Source: Antennarius striatus
Lineage: Eukaryota > Chordata > Actinopteri > Lophiiformes > Antennariidae
DNA: 64,000 nt
Assembly (NCBI RefSeq): GCF_040054535.1
Contig: NC_090785.1
Location: 12,314,501 to 12,378,500 of the forward strand
Direction: 5' to 3'
In this document: positions 12,109 to 20,666 of the stretch, piece by piece
How positions within the stretch are numbered: the stretch's first letter is position 1
Layout of the letters: the number at the start of each line of letters is the position of its first letter
The notes under the pieces: generated by a model
Told to the model about the DNA's origin: nothing
Seen by the model: the letters and a program-made list of their open reading frames with translations, nothing else
The model's database searches: none
Program-made: the position numbers and the translations under genes

Positions 12109-12306
12109 ATGTCGAACCGGACGCTGTTTGGATTGATCGGTCTTTTAATTATACTTTGTGTCAGCGTCTGGTGGTTCTTACACCTAAATTATTCTTACAG
12201 TAAGAACACTCAACTAGGTTTACAGACGTTCAAACCTAGTTGTTTTAATGCTGCGGTTGCTCAAAGAGTTTGTGGGGTTGCCCCAGCTGATGACATTAGG
12301 CTGTAG
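12109..12306 (+). CDS. Leader ORF with N-terminal hydrophobic segment
   Basis: A 65-codon ORF between the primer binding site and gag. Residues 6-25 are strongly hydrophobic, like a signal peptide or TM anchor, followed by a polar tail with two cysteines. It lies downstream of the candidate donor, so it would be on genomic rather than env-type RNA. It could be a remnant of an upstream leader-peptide exon, or chance. I know no clear homologue. Confidence 0.3.
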   Translation: MSNRTLFGLIGLLIILCVSVWWFLHLNYSYSKNTQLGLQTFKPSCFNAAVAQRVCGVAPADDIRL

Positions 12307-12549
12307 AGGTTAAAGCAAACTATTGGCTAAAAACGTCTGGTAAATTCTTCCATAACTGAGTAGACTGAGAGGATTGTCTGGGACATCCTGCGCGCTAGAG
12401 ATTTTGCGTCTGGGACGCCCGTCTGGGAATATTAGTGAAACGATCCGGGATCGTGGGTCGAGTGATACTGAGTTCCGTGTTGAGGTTCTCGGAGGAAACG
12501 ACGCCGAATTTTCTTAACTAAATTGGGAAAAGGCCTAATAGAATTTACA

Positions 12550-13011
12550 ATGGAAGGTGAATTCGATCGGGAAACAGACTGGTTCAACTGGAACTTAATT
12601 CCAGACGACCCAGATGGTGCACCATTAGAAAATCAAGCAAAAATTGCTATTTTAGTGGCATCCGAGGGACTGCCCACAAAGATCCGCAGTAAGACGGAGT
12701 CTGAAATGAAAGATTGGTTTGAAGATTGCTGTAAAAAAGGATGGTTACCACCGCTAACATCCAAAAAATCATTCGTCTTACTGATGAAAGAGGTTGAAAA
12801 AGCATGCATTAAAAAGTTAAATGTACTGGCCACAACTGTCTCTGCAACAAATAGAATCAGTATTCCAGGAAGGCGGGCACGAGAGTCATATGTAAAGGTG
12901 GAAAAAGTTAAGTCACATGTACGATTGCTGTCAATGGGAGGATCAGTCAGAGTAAGTAGACAAGAGGTCAAAGAAAAGTGTGGTTGGAATAATCCTGACC
13001 CGCCTCCTTAA
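12550..13011 (+). CDS. gag: Retroviral gag, N-terminal part ending at an in-frame TAA
   Basis: A 153-codon ORF. The first ATG is at 12550 (context acaATGG); a longer reading from 12523 would need a TTG start. The product is charged with a mixed helical pattern and sits where the matrix domain belongs. There is no N-terminal glycine for myristoylation. It ends just after a proline run (DPPP) at TAA 13009-13011. The same frame stays open from 13012 straight into the second gag ORF, so this is one gag frame cut by a nonsense codon rather than a separate gene. Whether the stop is a lesion or suppressed is unknown. Confidence 0.75.
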   Translation: MEGEFDRETDWFNWNLIPDDPDGAPLENQAKIAILVASEGLPTKIRSKTESEMKDWFEDCCKKGWLPPLTSKKSFVLLMKEVEKACIKKLNVLATTVSATNRISIPGRRARESYVKVEKVKSHVRLLSMGGSVRVSRQEVKEKCGWNNPDPPP

Positions 13012-13173
13012 CTGGGGGAGAATTTTGCATCTGTTTTTTCCAAAACTAACCCGTTTGCCAGTAATCCTTATGCAGAATTACAACAGACTCTGACTCTGAC
13101 TCAGACCAGACCAGACCCGCCGTCACTATACGTCCAGGCACCAGTCTGGAACATCACCAGCGGGAAACTGCAC

Positions 13174-14757
13174 ATGGATCAGACCGCCCCATCCGCGCCC
13201 ACACCCGCGACTGAAGGTAAAGTGGTACCGGAACATGTCAGAATCATGGCCGCGCCCTGTGAACGAGCTAACAAACAGCTTAAAGATGAGTTTGAAGAAA
13301 TCCTCAGGACCAGTAAAACTTATCCGGACCTGAGGCTTGCCCTGAGTGAGTTCAAGACGGAGCTGCTGCGCAGAGGGAATGCCTCCCGCAGCGTCAGAGA
13401 CGAACTCCGTCAGAGGGTCCTACAAGCAGAACAGGAAGCGGAGGAACACTTCAAGACGTCACTCAAACATCATGAGGTATCATTTGACAACGAACAACAT
13501 TCCACTTTACAGAAACAGGTGGCTGCACTTCAGGAACAGCTCTGTCGCCTCTCTTCCCGAGCGGAACCTCCCGTCTCCGCTCTTCCCCTCCCTTCTCTCC
13601 CTCCCCGGCCTCCAGCAGCGGAACCTCCCGTCTCCGCTCTTCCCCTCCCTTCTCTCCCTCCCCGGCCTCCAACCCCGCCTCCCTGTCAGCCCACCTCAGA
13701 GGGACCTGTGACTCGATCCAGAGCCGCTGTACAAGCTCCATTGATGGATACAGTGGACCCCAACTCCGGACGGCGTGTTGCCGTCTACCGCCCTTTCCCT
13801 GCAGCAGATCTCAATGCCATGCTTCAGACATTGCCACCTATTTCATCGGGGGGACGCAATTGGTTTGCATCCGTGCAGCGTCAGGCTATGGGCCACGACT
13901 TGTGTGGTGGTGACATGCAAATGATTTTAACTAAAGTATGTCCTTTGTCTATCTTACCACAGGTTCTAGAGGAAACAGGGGTGGGTCGTATGGCTAAAGA
14001 TGAACCTCTAGACCACGAAAATTTGGACCGCATTGACGTAGGTCTTAACGCACATTTCCCTTTGCCTCTGTGTGCTGTCCATGACATGGTGTTCACTCCA
14101 AAAGTTGGAGAGGACGCGACTACTTACGTTGATCGGGCCAAAACTGAATATCACATTAAAACAGGTTTTCTACATAATACCTCGCCTTTCCATGACTCAG
14201 TCTTTCGAGCTTCCATTTTGAAGGGGATTCCCAAAACAGTGGTTACCGCCATGGAAAACATACCAGATCTGGCTGAAATGACGGATGACCGGTGGTGTTC
14301 CTGCCTGAGACACTTTCTGAGGAGACATGCCAAAGAAAAAGATACTAAGGTAGAAAAACATCAAACTGCTGTTTCTCAATTGACCGTCATGCAGATCCAG
14401 GACATCAAGAAGAAAGAGGACTCAGTTTCCTCTCCTGCCTCTGCTCTTCCACCTGATGATGCAGATAGAATGATGTATCAGTCGGGGCCACGATCTTGGG
14501 GTGGGGCTGACACTCAACGTTACGTATGTTTCCGCTGTGGCAGAGAAGGTCATTGGGTCAAAGATTGCCCCGAGAGGCCCCCACCTAGGGGGCGTGGTCG
14601 TGGATTCCAACGCCCTCGTGGACGTGGCAGAGACATGGGACGGTGGCAGTCTCTAGATCGGCAGCAGTACCAACAGCGCCGCCCAGTGGACTCCAACCAA
14701 GGGTCGCCCGTCCCGAATCGCCAGCGTCTGCCCCCTGGTGAACAGTTCTCACAATGA
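13174..14757 (+). CDS. gag: Retroviral gag, capsid-nucleocapsid part
   Basis: 527 codons from ATG 13174; the frame is already open from 13012. A charged, likely coiled-coil region (about residues 25-125) is followed by a Pro-rich linker containing a 57-bp tandem duplication. Next come a capsid-like region (about 195-395) and one CCHC zinc knuckle CFRCGREGHWVKDC (C452, C455, H460, C465). The C-terminal basic RG/Q-rich tail fits nucleocapsid RNA binding. The ORF ends in TGA at 14755-14757. The same frame is open beyond it and becomes pol, which argues for gag-pol synthesis by readthrough. Gag packages genomic RNA and forms the particle shell (family knowledge). Confidence 0.88.
   Translation: MDQTAPSAPTPATEGKVVPEHVRIMAAPCERANKQLKDEFEEILRTSKTYPDLRLALSEFKTELLRRGNASRSVRDELRQRVLQAEQEAEEHFKTSLKHHEVSFDNEQHSTLQKQVAALQEQLCRLSSRAEPPVSALPLPSLPPRPPAAEPPVSALPLPSLPPRPPTPPPCQPTSEGPVTRSRAAVQAPLMDTVDPNSGRRVAVYRPFPAADLNAMLQTLPPISSGGRNWFASVQRQAMGHDLCGGDMQMILTKVCPLSILPQVLEETGVGRMAKDEPLDHENLDRIDVGLNAHFPLPLCAVHDMVFTPKVGEDATTYVDRAKTEYHIKTGFLHNTSPFHDSVFRASILKGIPKTVVTAMENIPDLAEMTDDRWCSCLRHFLRRHAKEKDTKVEKHQTAVSQLTVMQIQDIKKKEDSVSSPASALPPDDADRMMYQSGPRSWGGADTQRYVCFRCGREGHWVKDCPERPPPRGRGRGFQRPRGRGRDMGRWQSLDRQQYQQRRPVDSNQGSPVPNRQRLPPGEQFSQ
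13561..13670 (+). repeat. 57-bp in-frame tandem duplication in the gag proline-rich linker
   Basis: The unit starting GCGGAACCTCCCGTCTCCGC at 13561 is repeated from 13618. It duplicates a 19-residue Pro/Ser/Leu stretch and keeps the reading frame. The copies look identical, so the duplication is young or conserved. Confidence 0.9.
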
Positions 14758-14790
14758 AGATGCCCTGAACCCACGGACATAGGCATGCAG
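14755..14790 (+). promoter_or_regulatory. Gag-pol UGA readthrough site
   Basis: CAA TGA AGA ends gag; the frame then remains open without a stop through to the pol ATG at 14785 and on to 18741. A small potential stem pairs ATGCC (14759-14763) with GGCAT (14782-14786) just after the stop. Gamma- and epsilonretroviruses make Gag-Pol by stop suppression at this place, usually at UAG; here the codon is UGA. Readthrough itself is inferred, not shown. Confidence 0.65.
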
Positions 14791-17700
14791 GAGCCTATGA
14801 TCACCATTACGGTAGGAGGAGTGTCAACTCCTTTTATGGTTGATACTGGTGCCCGTTATTCCACCATCCAACGGCTTCCTCCTGGCGCCTATGTCACCAA
14901 TGACGTAATTCCTTTAGTTGGGTTCAAGGGTGAAGAAATTGCCCTGCCAAAGACTTCCTCCATTTTGGTTTCTGCACACAACCAGTTATTAACTCACTCC
15001 TTTATCCTGGCTCCCTCCAGCCCTGCCAATCTTTTAGGGCGTGATTTAATGTGCAAGTTGTGTCCTTTGATAAAGTGTTCTGCCGACGGCCTGCAACTGA
15101 TGTTTCCGGATGGATCATCCCGACTGTGCCTGTCTGCCACCAACCCCGTCAACACCATGTTTCCGGTACATGCCAAAGTTGCTGTGGTGTGCATGTATGC
15201 TGACATCTTTTGGGTTGTGATGGACACTGATGCTGGACAGTGGACTCCTGTTGAGACTTTCTGGACAAAGTGGTCGCCCTGGGTCCGTCACCTACGCCCC
15301 TATGATCTGGTCTCTGACGCTTTGCATTGTACTCTGTATTATGACAGGATGGAAGACACAATTTTCCTGGGAGCCTTCCAGGAGGTGGAAGGACTCCCGT
15401 GGGATCTCTCTCTCCAAGATCTCTACGTAGGACCTCAGGGTGTGGCTTGGGCCGTATCCTTGACGCCCGAACAGCAGAAGTGGTATCGTATGGATGATCC
15501 TCCAGATCCTTCGATGCCGCCTTGCTATCCTCATGTCTCCTTGGCTGTCTCCCCAAAACACACACAGAAAGATCTGGGTCCCTTCGTGAAAGCTTGCATC
15601 GATGCTGATGATTGGAAGCCGACATTCTACTCTGGTTTGCACTATTCTGCATCTCTTGACTCATATCGCATTTTGTCTCCAGAATTTGTGATCCCTTCCG
15701 TCCTAGAACACAGCGTCCTGGACAGGCACCATGGCAGAGAAACATCCGACAGCGATTTGGCACCTGCGCTGATTGACTCTCTTCCCGACTCCCTCTGGAC
15801 CCAGGGTCCTACGGATGTCGGTCGTTGTGACGTCACGCCAGTCACGTTTCAAATGAAACCGGGTCCCATTTGGGTTCCTCAATATCCGGTTCCTGCGAAG
15901 GGTAAGGCCGGTGTAACTGAGACCATAAACGGGTTGCTTGAAGCTGGTGTGCTTGCTCTAATTGAAAGCTCTCCTTTTAATACACCCATTCTCCCTGTAG
16001 AAAAGAAAGGTACAGGCAAATGGAGGATGGTCCATGATTTGAGAGCTATAAATGCTGCAGTCACCACTCCCACCCTTCCGGTCCCGAACCCTCATGCTGC
16101 ACTCTCACTGTTGTCGCCCTCTCACACTCACTTCACTGTCATCGACTTGGCTAATGCTTTTTTCAGTATTCCTCTTCATCCATCCATGAAACCTTATCTG
16201 GCCTTCACCTGGGATGGAAGGAGATACTCCTACAACTGTCTGCCCATGGGGTTCCTCCTTTCTCCTGGTCTCTTCAACGTCCATCTTCGTGAGCTTCTGA
16301 AACCTTTGTCTCTTCCGCCCGGTGTGCTCCTCGTCCAGTACGTCGATGACCTCCTGGTTGCGGCTCCATCAGAGCAATCCTGTCTGGACACGACTCACTC
16401 TCTGCTCCTTCGTCTCCATGAAGTAGGCCTTAAAGTTTCTAAATCCAAAATTCAAGTTGCCAGAACTCAAGTCTCTTTCCTTGGTCGCTGTGTATCCCGG
16501 ATGGGCACAGGCCTCTCCTCCTCGCACAGAGAAGACATTTTACACTCTGCTCGTCCATCTACCGTGAAGCAAATGCTAGCTTTTCTGGGGTTGTGTAACT
16601 ACTCTCGCCATCATGTTGTTGACTTCTCAGAGTGCACGCATCCTCTCCGTGCTATGGTCAAGGAAGTCGGCATGCGGAACCTTTCAGCCGCTTTGGCCTG
16701 GACTCCGGACGCTGATGCTGCCTTTTCTCACCTTAAGGCATGTTTGGCCTCTGCTACATTTCTTTCCATTCCTGACTACAATAAGATGTTTTTCCTCGAT
16801 GTGGCTGAAAAAGCAAGCAGTGTTTCTGCTGTGCTTTTTCAAAAGGGGGATAGAGGAGAACGAAACGTCTGTATGTATGTCTCAACACCATTGGACAATT
16901 ATGAAAAACGCCAAACGCCCTGTTCATCTTTTGCCTCAGCACTAGAATCGGTCATCACTCAACCACACATCATCTTCATCCATGAAGGGATCAATATGGC
17001 TGATGGTCTGATTGAAGGTACCCCACACTTTTGTACAGAAAAAGTCCAAGACGACACAAAACTCAGAGATGACTTGTACGAACAGCCATTGACTAACCCC
17101 GACATGACGTTGTTCACCGACGGATGTTGTTTTAAAGGCATGGATGGCCTGCAATCAGGTTTTGCCATAGTTCAACATCAAAACGACGATTTTGAGACAG
17201 TTAAGGAAGTCAGACTGGACGGACCACAGTCAGCACAGAGAGCTGAAATCCTAGCAGTCGCAGAAGCTCTAGGACTCGCAAAAGACCAAACTGTAAATAT
17301 CTACACTGATTCTGCTTATGCTCATTTGGTTGTACATACTGCATTAAGTGAATGGCAACGGAACAATTATCAGACAGCAACAGGAAGTCCAATTAAACAC
17401 CTGAAAGAGGTAATGCATCTCCAGGAAATGCTGATGTTGCCAAAAGCTGTTGCTGTTATCAAGTGTCCAGGTCATTCCAGAAAAAATGACCTGATTGCAA
17501 ATGGAAACGCCGCAGCAGATGCAGCTGCTAAAAAGGTGGCAGGTTATCAGCCAGCACTCCAACTCTCGGTGAGTGACAAAGAAATTGATTGCAAAATAAC
17601 GAATGATGTGATCCGAGAGTGGCAGGTGAAAGCTAGCCCAGAAGAAAGGAGTTTGTGGAAGGCAAAAGGGGGTGAAAAGAATGATGAAGGAATCTGGAAC

Positions 17701-18741
17701 AAAGAAGGTAAACCTGTGCCGCCTCAAAAACAATTGAAAGTTTTGATTCAAGAAGCCCATGGACCATGCCACGTAGGCACGGACGAAACACTGAGACGTC
17801 TCTGTGGCTGGTGGCATCCGTTCATGAGAACAATTGTGAAAAGTGAACTGCAGGACTGCAGTGTTTGCAATAGGCATAATTGCCTGCCAACAACTAAACC
17901 ACCTCCAGGGGTGCAGGACCAGGAAGTGACAGCACCTGGTCAGGTAATTTCAATGGATTTTACCGACATGATCCAATCGGTTAATGGGTATCGATACCTG
18001 TTAGTGATTGTTGACTCTTTTTCAGGATGGCCTGAGGCTTATCCATGCAGAGCAGAGACAGCAGCTTCTGTAGTGAAACATTTGGTTAACCATTACATTC
18101 CAACTCATGGTTTTCCGAGAAAAATCAGGTCAGACAATGGAACTCATTTCAAAAACAAACATCTACAACAGGTGGAAAGTATGTTGGGATTGAGACACAC
18201 TTTTGGCGCTGTGTATCACCCTCAGTCACAGGGAAAGGTCGAACGAATGAATCGCAACATCAAAGAAAAATTGTCAAAATCCATGGCCTCGTCAAAGATG
18301 AATTGGCTACAGGCCCTCCCTGTGGCTCTGTTGAATGTCAGAATGTCATTGAATTCATCCACAGGTTGGACCCCATTTGAGGCACACACTAACAGACCTT
18401 TTCCAGCTCCCACAGCTCCATTGGAACCAGTTCCCGGATTCCAAGGCCCAAAAGGCCTCCGCGAACTAACAGTCAATTTTTCCCATCTCACAGAACCACA
18501 GGAGAAACCACCAAAAAGTGTGAATGTGTGTGAATGGGTGTGGCTGAGAGTAATCAAACGAAAATGGTCTGAACCTAGGTGGACAGGTCCCCATCAAGTC
18601 ATTGAGAGAACCGGAACCGCAGTTCGGCTTCTAGGAAGAGGGGACACGTGGTTTCATCTGACGTCCACCAGGCCTGCAAAGACCCCAACGGGAGTCGCTC
18701 TCCCCTCTCCAAAAGCTGCTAATAGTGGTGACGACCACTAG
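14785..18741 (+). CDS. pol: Retroviral Pol: protease, 2H-like domain, reverse transcriptase, RNase H, integrase
   Basis: An uninterrupted 1318-codon ORF. Protease: DTG at residues 20-22 and LLGRDL near 88. An extra segment (about 115-335) carries HCT at 181-183 (context LHCTLYYD) and HVS at 250-252 (context PHVSLAVS), resembling a 2H phosphoesterase. Reverse transcriptase: from about 337, with YVDD at 519-522. RNase H: starts near TDG, with Asp779. Integrase: HHCC zinc-binding set (HGPCH...CSVC), catalytic D1058, D1117 and E1153 (exactly 35 residues between the last two), then an SH3-like C-terminus with WTGPHQV. All catalytic residues looked for are present, so the enzyme set appears intact. 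It is in frame with gag and likely made as Gag-Pol. The ATG at 14785 is simply the first Met after the gag stop. Pol ends 600 bp before the 3' LTR, where env should be. Confidence 0.95.
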   Translation: MQEPMITITVGGVSTPFMVDTGARYSTIQRLPPGAYVTNDVIPLVGFKGEEIALPKTSSILVSAHNQLLTHSFILAPSSPANLLGRDLMCKLCPLIKCSADGLQLMFPDGSSRLCLSATNPVNTMFPVHAKVAVVCMYADIFWVVMDTDAGQWTPVETFWTKWSPWVRHLRPYDLVSDALHCTLYYDRMEDTIFLGAFQEVEGLPWDLSLQDLYVGPQGVAWAVSLTPEQQKWYRMDDPPDPSMPPCYPHVSLAVSPKHTQKDLGPFVKACIDADDWKPTFYSGLHYSASLDSYRILSPEFVIPSVLEHSVLDRHHGRETSDSDLAPALIDSLPDSLWTQGPTDVGRCDVTPVTFQMKPGPIWVPQYPVPAKGKAGVTETINGLLEAGVLALIESSPFNTPILPVEKKGTGKWRMVHDLRAINAAVTTPTLPVPNPHAALSLLSPSHTHFTVIDLANAFFSIPLHPSMKPYLAFTWDGRRYSYNCLPMGFLLSPGLFNVHLRELLKPLSLPPGVLLVQYVDDLLVAAPSEQSCLDTTHSLLLRLHEVGLKVSKSKIQVARTQVSFLGRCVSRMGTGLSSSHREDILHSARPSTVKQMLAFLGLCNYSRHHVVDFSECTHPLRAMVKEVGMRNLSAALAWTPDADAAFSHLKACLASATFLSIPDYNKMFFLDVAEKASSVSAVLFQKGDRGERNVCMYVSTPLDNYEKRQTPCSSFASALESVITQPHIIFIHEGINMADGLIEGTPHFCTEKVQDDTKLRDDLYEQPLTNPDMTLFTDGCCFKGMDGLQSGFAIVQHQNDDFETVKEVRLDGPQSAQRAEILAVAEALGLAKDQTVNIYTDSAYAHLVVHTALSEWQRNNYQTATGSPIKHLKEVMHLQEMLMLPKAVAVIKCPGHSRKNDLIANGNAAADAAAKKVAGYQPALQLSVSDKEIDCKITNDVIREWQVKASPEERSLWKAKGGEKNDEGIWNKEGKPVPPQKQLKVLIQEAHGPCHVGTDETLRRLCGWWHPFMRTIVKSELQDCSVCNRHNCLPTTKPPPGVQDQEVTAPGQVISMDFTDMIQSVNGYRYLLVIVDSFSGWPEAYPCRAETAASVVKHLVNHYIPTHGFPRKIRSDNGTHFKNKHLQQVESMLGLRHTFGAVYHPQSQGKVERMNRNIKEKLSKSMASSKMNWLQALPVALLNVRMSLNSSTGWTPFEAHTNRPFPAPTAPLEPVPGFQGPKGLRELTVNFSHLTEPQEKPPKSVNVCEWVWLRVIKRKWSEPRWTGPHQVIERTGTAVRLLGRGDTWFHLTSTRPAKTPTGVALPSPKAANSGDDH

Positions 18742-19043
18742 GGCATCCGCCCCAACTGAGGACATCGAGCAACGGCTCCAACTGAGGACATCGAGTGAGT
18801 GGTTGTTCAACGTGGCGTAAAGTCACAAAGCAACCCGAGAGCAGGCAATTACGTTCAGTAACTGACCTAAGCTTTTGAAGAGACCCCAGCGGTCACGGTG
18901 CAGCGTTCCCGAGCATCGCTCTCAACCAGCGTCCGGACGAGCCAGTATCCAGAGGGGTCAACCCAGAGGAAAAGGTGCAAGACCTCCCTCTCTACAAGCA
19001 ACAACCGTTATCTTCAGTCTAAAAAAAAAAAAAAAAAAAAAAC
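18742..19043 (+). other. Post-pol junction region with a 22-A tract
   Basis: Contains a short direct repeat (CCAACTGAGGACATCGAG twice near 18752-18795) and no ORF of retroviral type. It ends in 22 consecutive A residues at 19021-19042, immediately before the env remnant. Surface-subunit coding sequence is absent. Confidence 0.7.
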
Positions 19044-19310
19044 ATGCTGTATTTCCTTGTTTTTAGTCTTTTGGATAACTGGTTTACTAACATGTTTGGT
19101 AAATGGAAAACGTTGTTTATTTCTTTGTTCATGTCTATAGCCGTCTTTGTTGCCATTATAGTCATTTGTGGTTGTTGCTGCGTTCCCTGTATTCGTTCCT
19201 TGATGGTCCGTCTGATCACCACCACCATAGAAGGTAAATCCGGTCCTCCCCCTCCCTACAGCATGTCTCTTCTCCAAGACGCTGATGACCCTGCTGGTAC
19301 TTTTGATTAG
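19044..19310 (+). pseudogene. env: env remnant: C-terminal transmembrane segment and cytoplasmic tail
   Basis: 88 codons. The segment WFTNMFGKWK is followed by a long hydrophobic anchor, then the Cys cluster CGCCCVPC, IRSL, and a cytoplasmic tail containing PPPPY. This order (pre-anchor helix, anchor, Cys-rich juxtamembrane, tail) is typical of the end of retroviral TM subunits. The receptor-binding surface subunit, fusion peptide and disulfide-loop region are missing. The ATG directly after the poly(A) tract is probably incidental. The fragment cannot supply entry function; it marks where env was deleted. Confidence 0.75.
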
Positions 19311-19331
19311 GTGTTGGACTCTTTCGAGTCC

Positions 19332-19342
19332 AAAAGGGGGAT
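19332..19342 (+). promoter_or_regulatory. Polypurine tract for plus-strand priming
   Basis: AAAAGGGGGAT immediately precedes the 3' LTR at 19343, the standard location and composition of the plus-strand primer. Confidence 0.85.
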
Positions 19343-20098
19343 TGTTGGAATTATATCTTTTTATAATTATATCTTTTTATGTTATGTTGGAATTATATCT
19401 TTTTATGTTATGTTGGAATTATATCTTTTTATGTGGAAAGTTACTGAGCTTAAAGTTCATCTTAGGTCACATCACGTGACAGTTAGAACTGCTGACTTAT
19501 GCTAAATTGCTTGCACAGCTAGTCGAGCAGAAACTCTTGCAAGGCCGTCTTCCGCTTTCTTCTCTGATAATTGGCGTATATCTTCTTAGATAATTGCACA
19601 GCTAGTCGAGCAGAAACTCTTGCAAGGCCGTCTTCCGCTTTCTTCTCTGATAACTGGCGTATATCTTCTTAGATAATTGGCGTATAGCTACGATAGTTTT
19701 CATGACCTGTCTGCTTATCACCTCTTGCCAGGCCGTCTGCAAGGCCGTCTTCCTCTTCTCAGATAATTGGCGCACCATGACATCACCTGAATGTAACCCA
19801 CTGTCTTGCCTGCTATCTTGCAGCTGTTGTGATACCAGGTGAACCCCGCCTTCTGATGTGCATAAAATCCATGTGCTGCAAGTGCATCCTCGCACTCTGC
19901 AGGGAGTAATCTCCCATGAGACAAAGTGCCGAGAATATTCTCTTTGCAATTGAAAAATAAACTTTGAAGCTTCGACATTTCACTGAGTGTTTTGTTTATT
20001 TAACTCTGTTCAGAAATTGTCCACAACCAAGAGAAAACGAACACGAAGCTGGAGGACCAAGGGTCTTTAGGACCATATTATTTGGCTCCACTTCAACA
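19343..20098 (+). repeat. 3' LTR
   Basis: 756 bp, the same length as the 5' LTR at a constant offset of 8205 bp. It carries the same U3 tandem duplication (including the same ATTGG/ACTGG difference), and AATAAA at 19956-19961. The reading frames across the two LTRs are identical in the stretches compared. It lies upstream of rgs14 in the same orientation. Confidence 0.95.
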
Positions 20099-20627
20099 CC
20101 CCACACCGGTTACGACCTAAAGCAACAAATACCCACGAAAACACCTGCGCAAAATCCTAAAGGACAGTGACTCACAAACCCAGAGCTGCTCAAACTTCCA
20201 TGACGGACAGAAATAATCTTGTCCGACCCCCACCCCCCCACCGCCTTGCAAGCCCACCACCCAAATGCTGATATGCTATTACGATCCCAACAGAATAAAA
20301 TAATAATGAGAAGGGAAAAAAATGGAGGGATAAATCGGGTCTCTACGGTTCCAGCAGTGCGTCATAGGTGACGTTTGAGCGGTGACGCTGCGCTTCAGCA
20401 GCCAGCCATCCAATTTAGAAAATTCATATATCCATGGAAATAAATGCAGACGTGAAGTTTGCGCTTGAATATGTGATTGACAGAAGAATTGATGCGGGTA
20501 GAGCCAGCAGTATGCGTTATCCAAGGCCCCAACAAGTTTTCATTCCAAAAAACGCTCCTAAAATTTATTCCATAGATATTCTGCTACAGTTAAAAATCGG
20601 AAATCTTAAACTCTAATTGAGACCAAG
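20099..20627. other. Short intergenic stretch after the retrovirus
   Basis: C-rich near 20226-20245. The ORFs here (20279-20524 minus, 20434-20616 plus) show no recognisable features. CpG content rises toward the right. Confidence 0.5.
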
Positions 20628-20666
20628 TACTCTGAGGTACTGTATAGTATACAGTACCTCAGAGTA
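20628..20666. repeat. Perfect 39-bp palindrome
   Basis: The left arm TACTCTGAGGTACTGTATA (20628-20646) and the right arm at 20648-20666 are exact reverse complements around one G. A related GTATACAGTGTATAC follows directly. It can form a 19-bp cruciform or hairpin stem with a one-base loop. Confidence 0.95.

Larger units (their letters stand above)
11138..20098 (+). mobile_element. Endogenous retrovirus, 8961 bp, LTR-gag-pol-(env remnant)-LTR
   Basis: Two 756-bp LTRs (TG...CA) bound a plus-strand internal region. In order it has a tRNA-Trp primer binding site, a splice donor, a leader ORF, gag, pol, a C-terminal env fragment and a polypurine tract. CCCC precedes the 5' LTR and follows the 3' LTR, consistent with a 4-bp target duplication, though C-rich flanks make this weak. 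Gag and pol share one frame separated by a stop codon, as in gamma- and epsilonretroviruses. The RT active site YVDD and the GPH-type integrase C-terminus also fit class I retroviruses. The element is probably not replication-competent on its own: gag has an early in-frame stop and env is almost entirely gone. Confidence 0.93.

Noticed and set aside
15149..15763. 204-codon minus-strand ORF inside pol
   Set aside because: Shadow of the intact sense pol frame.
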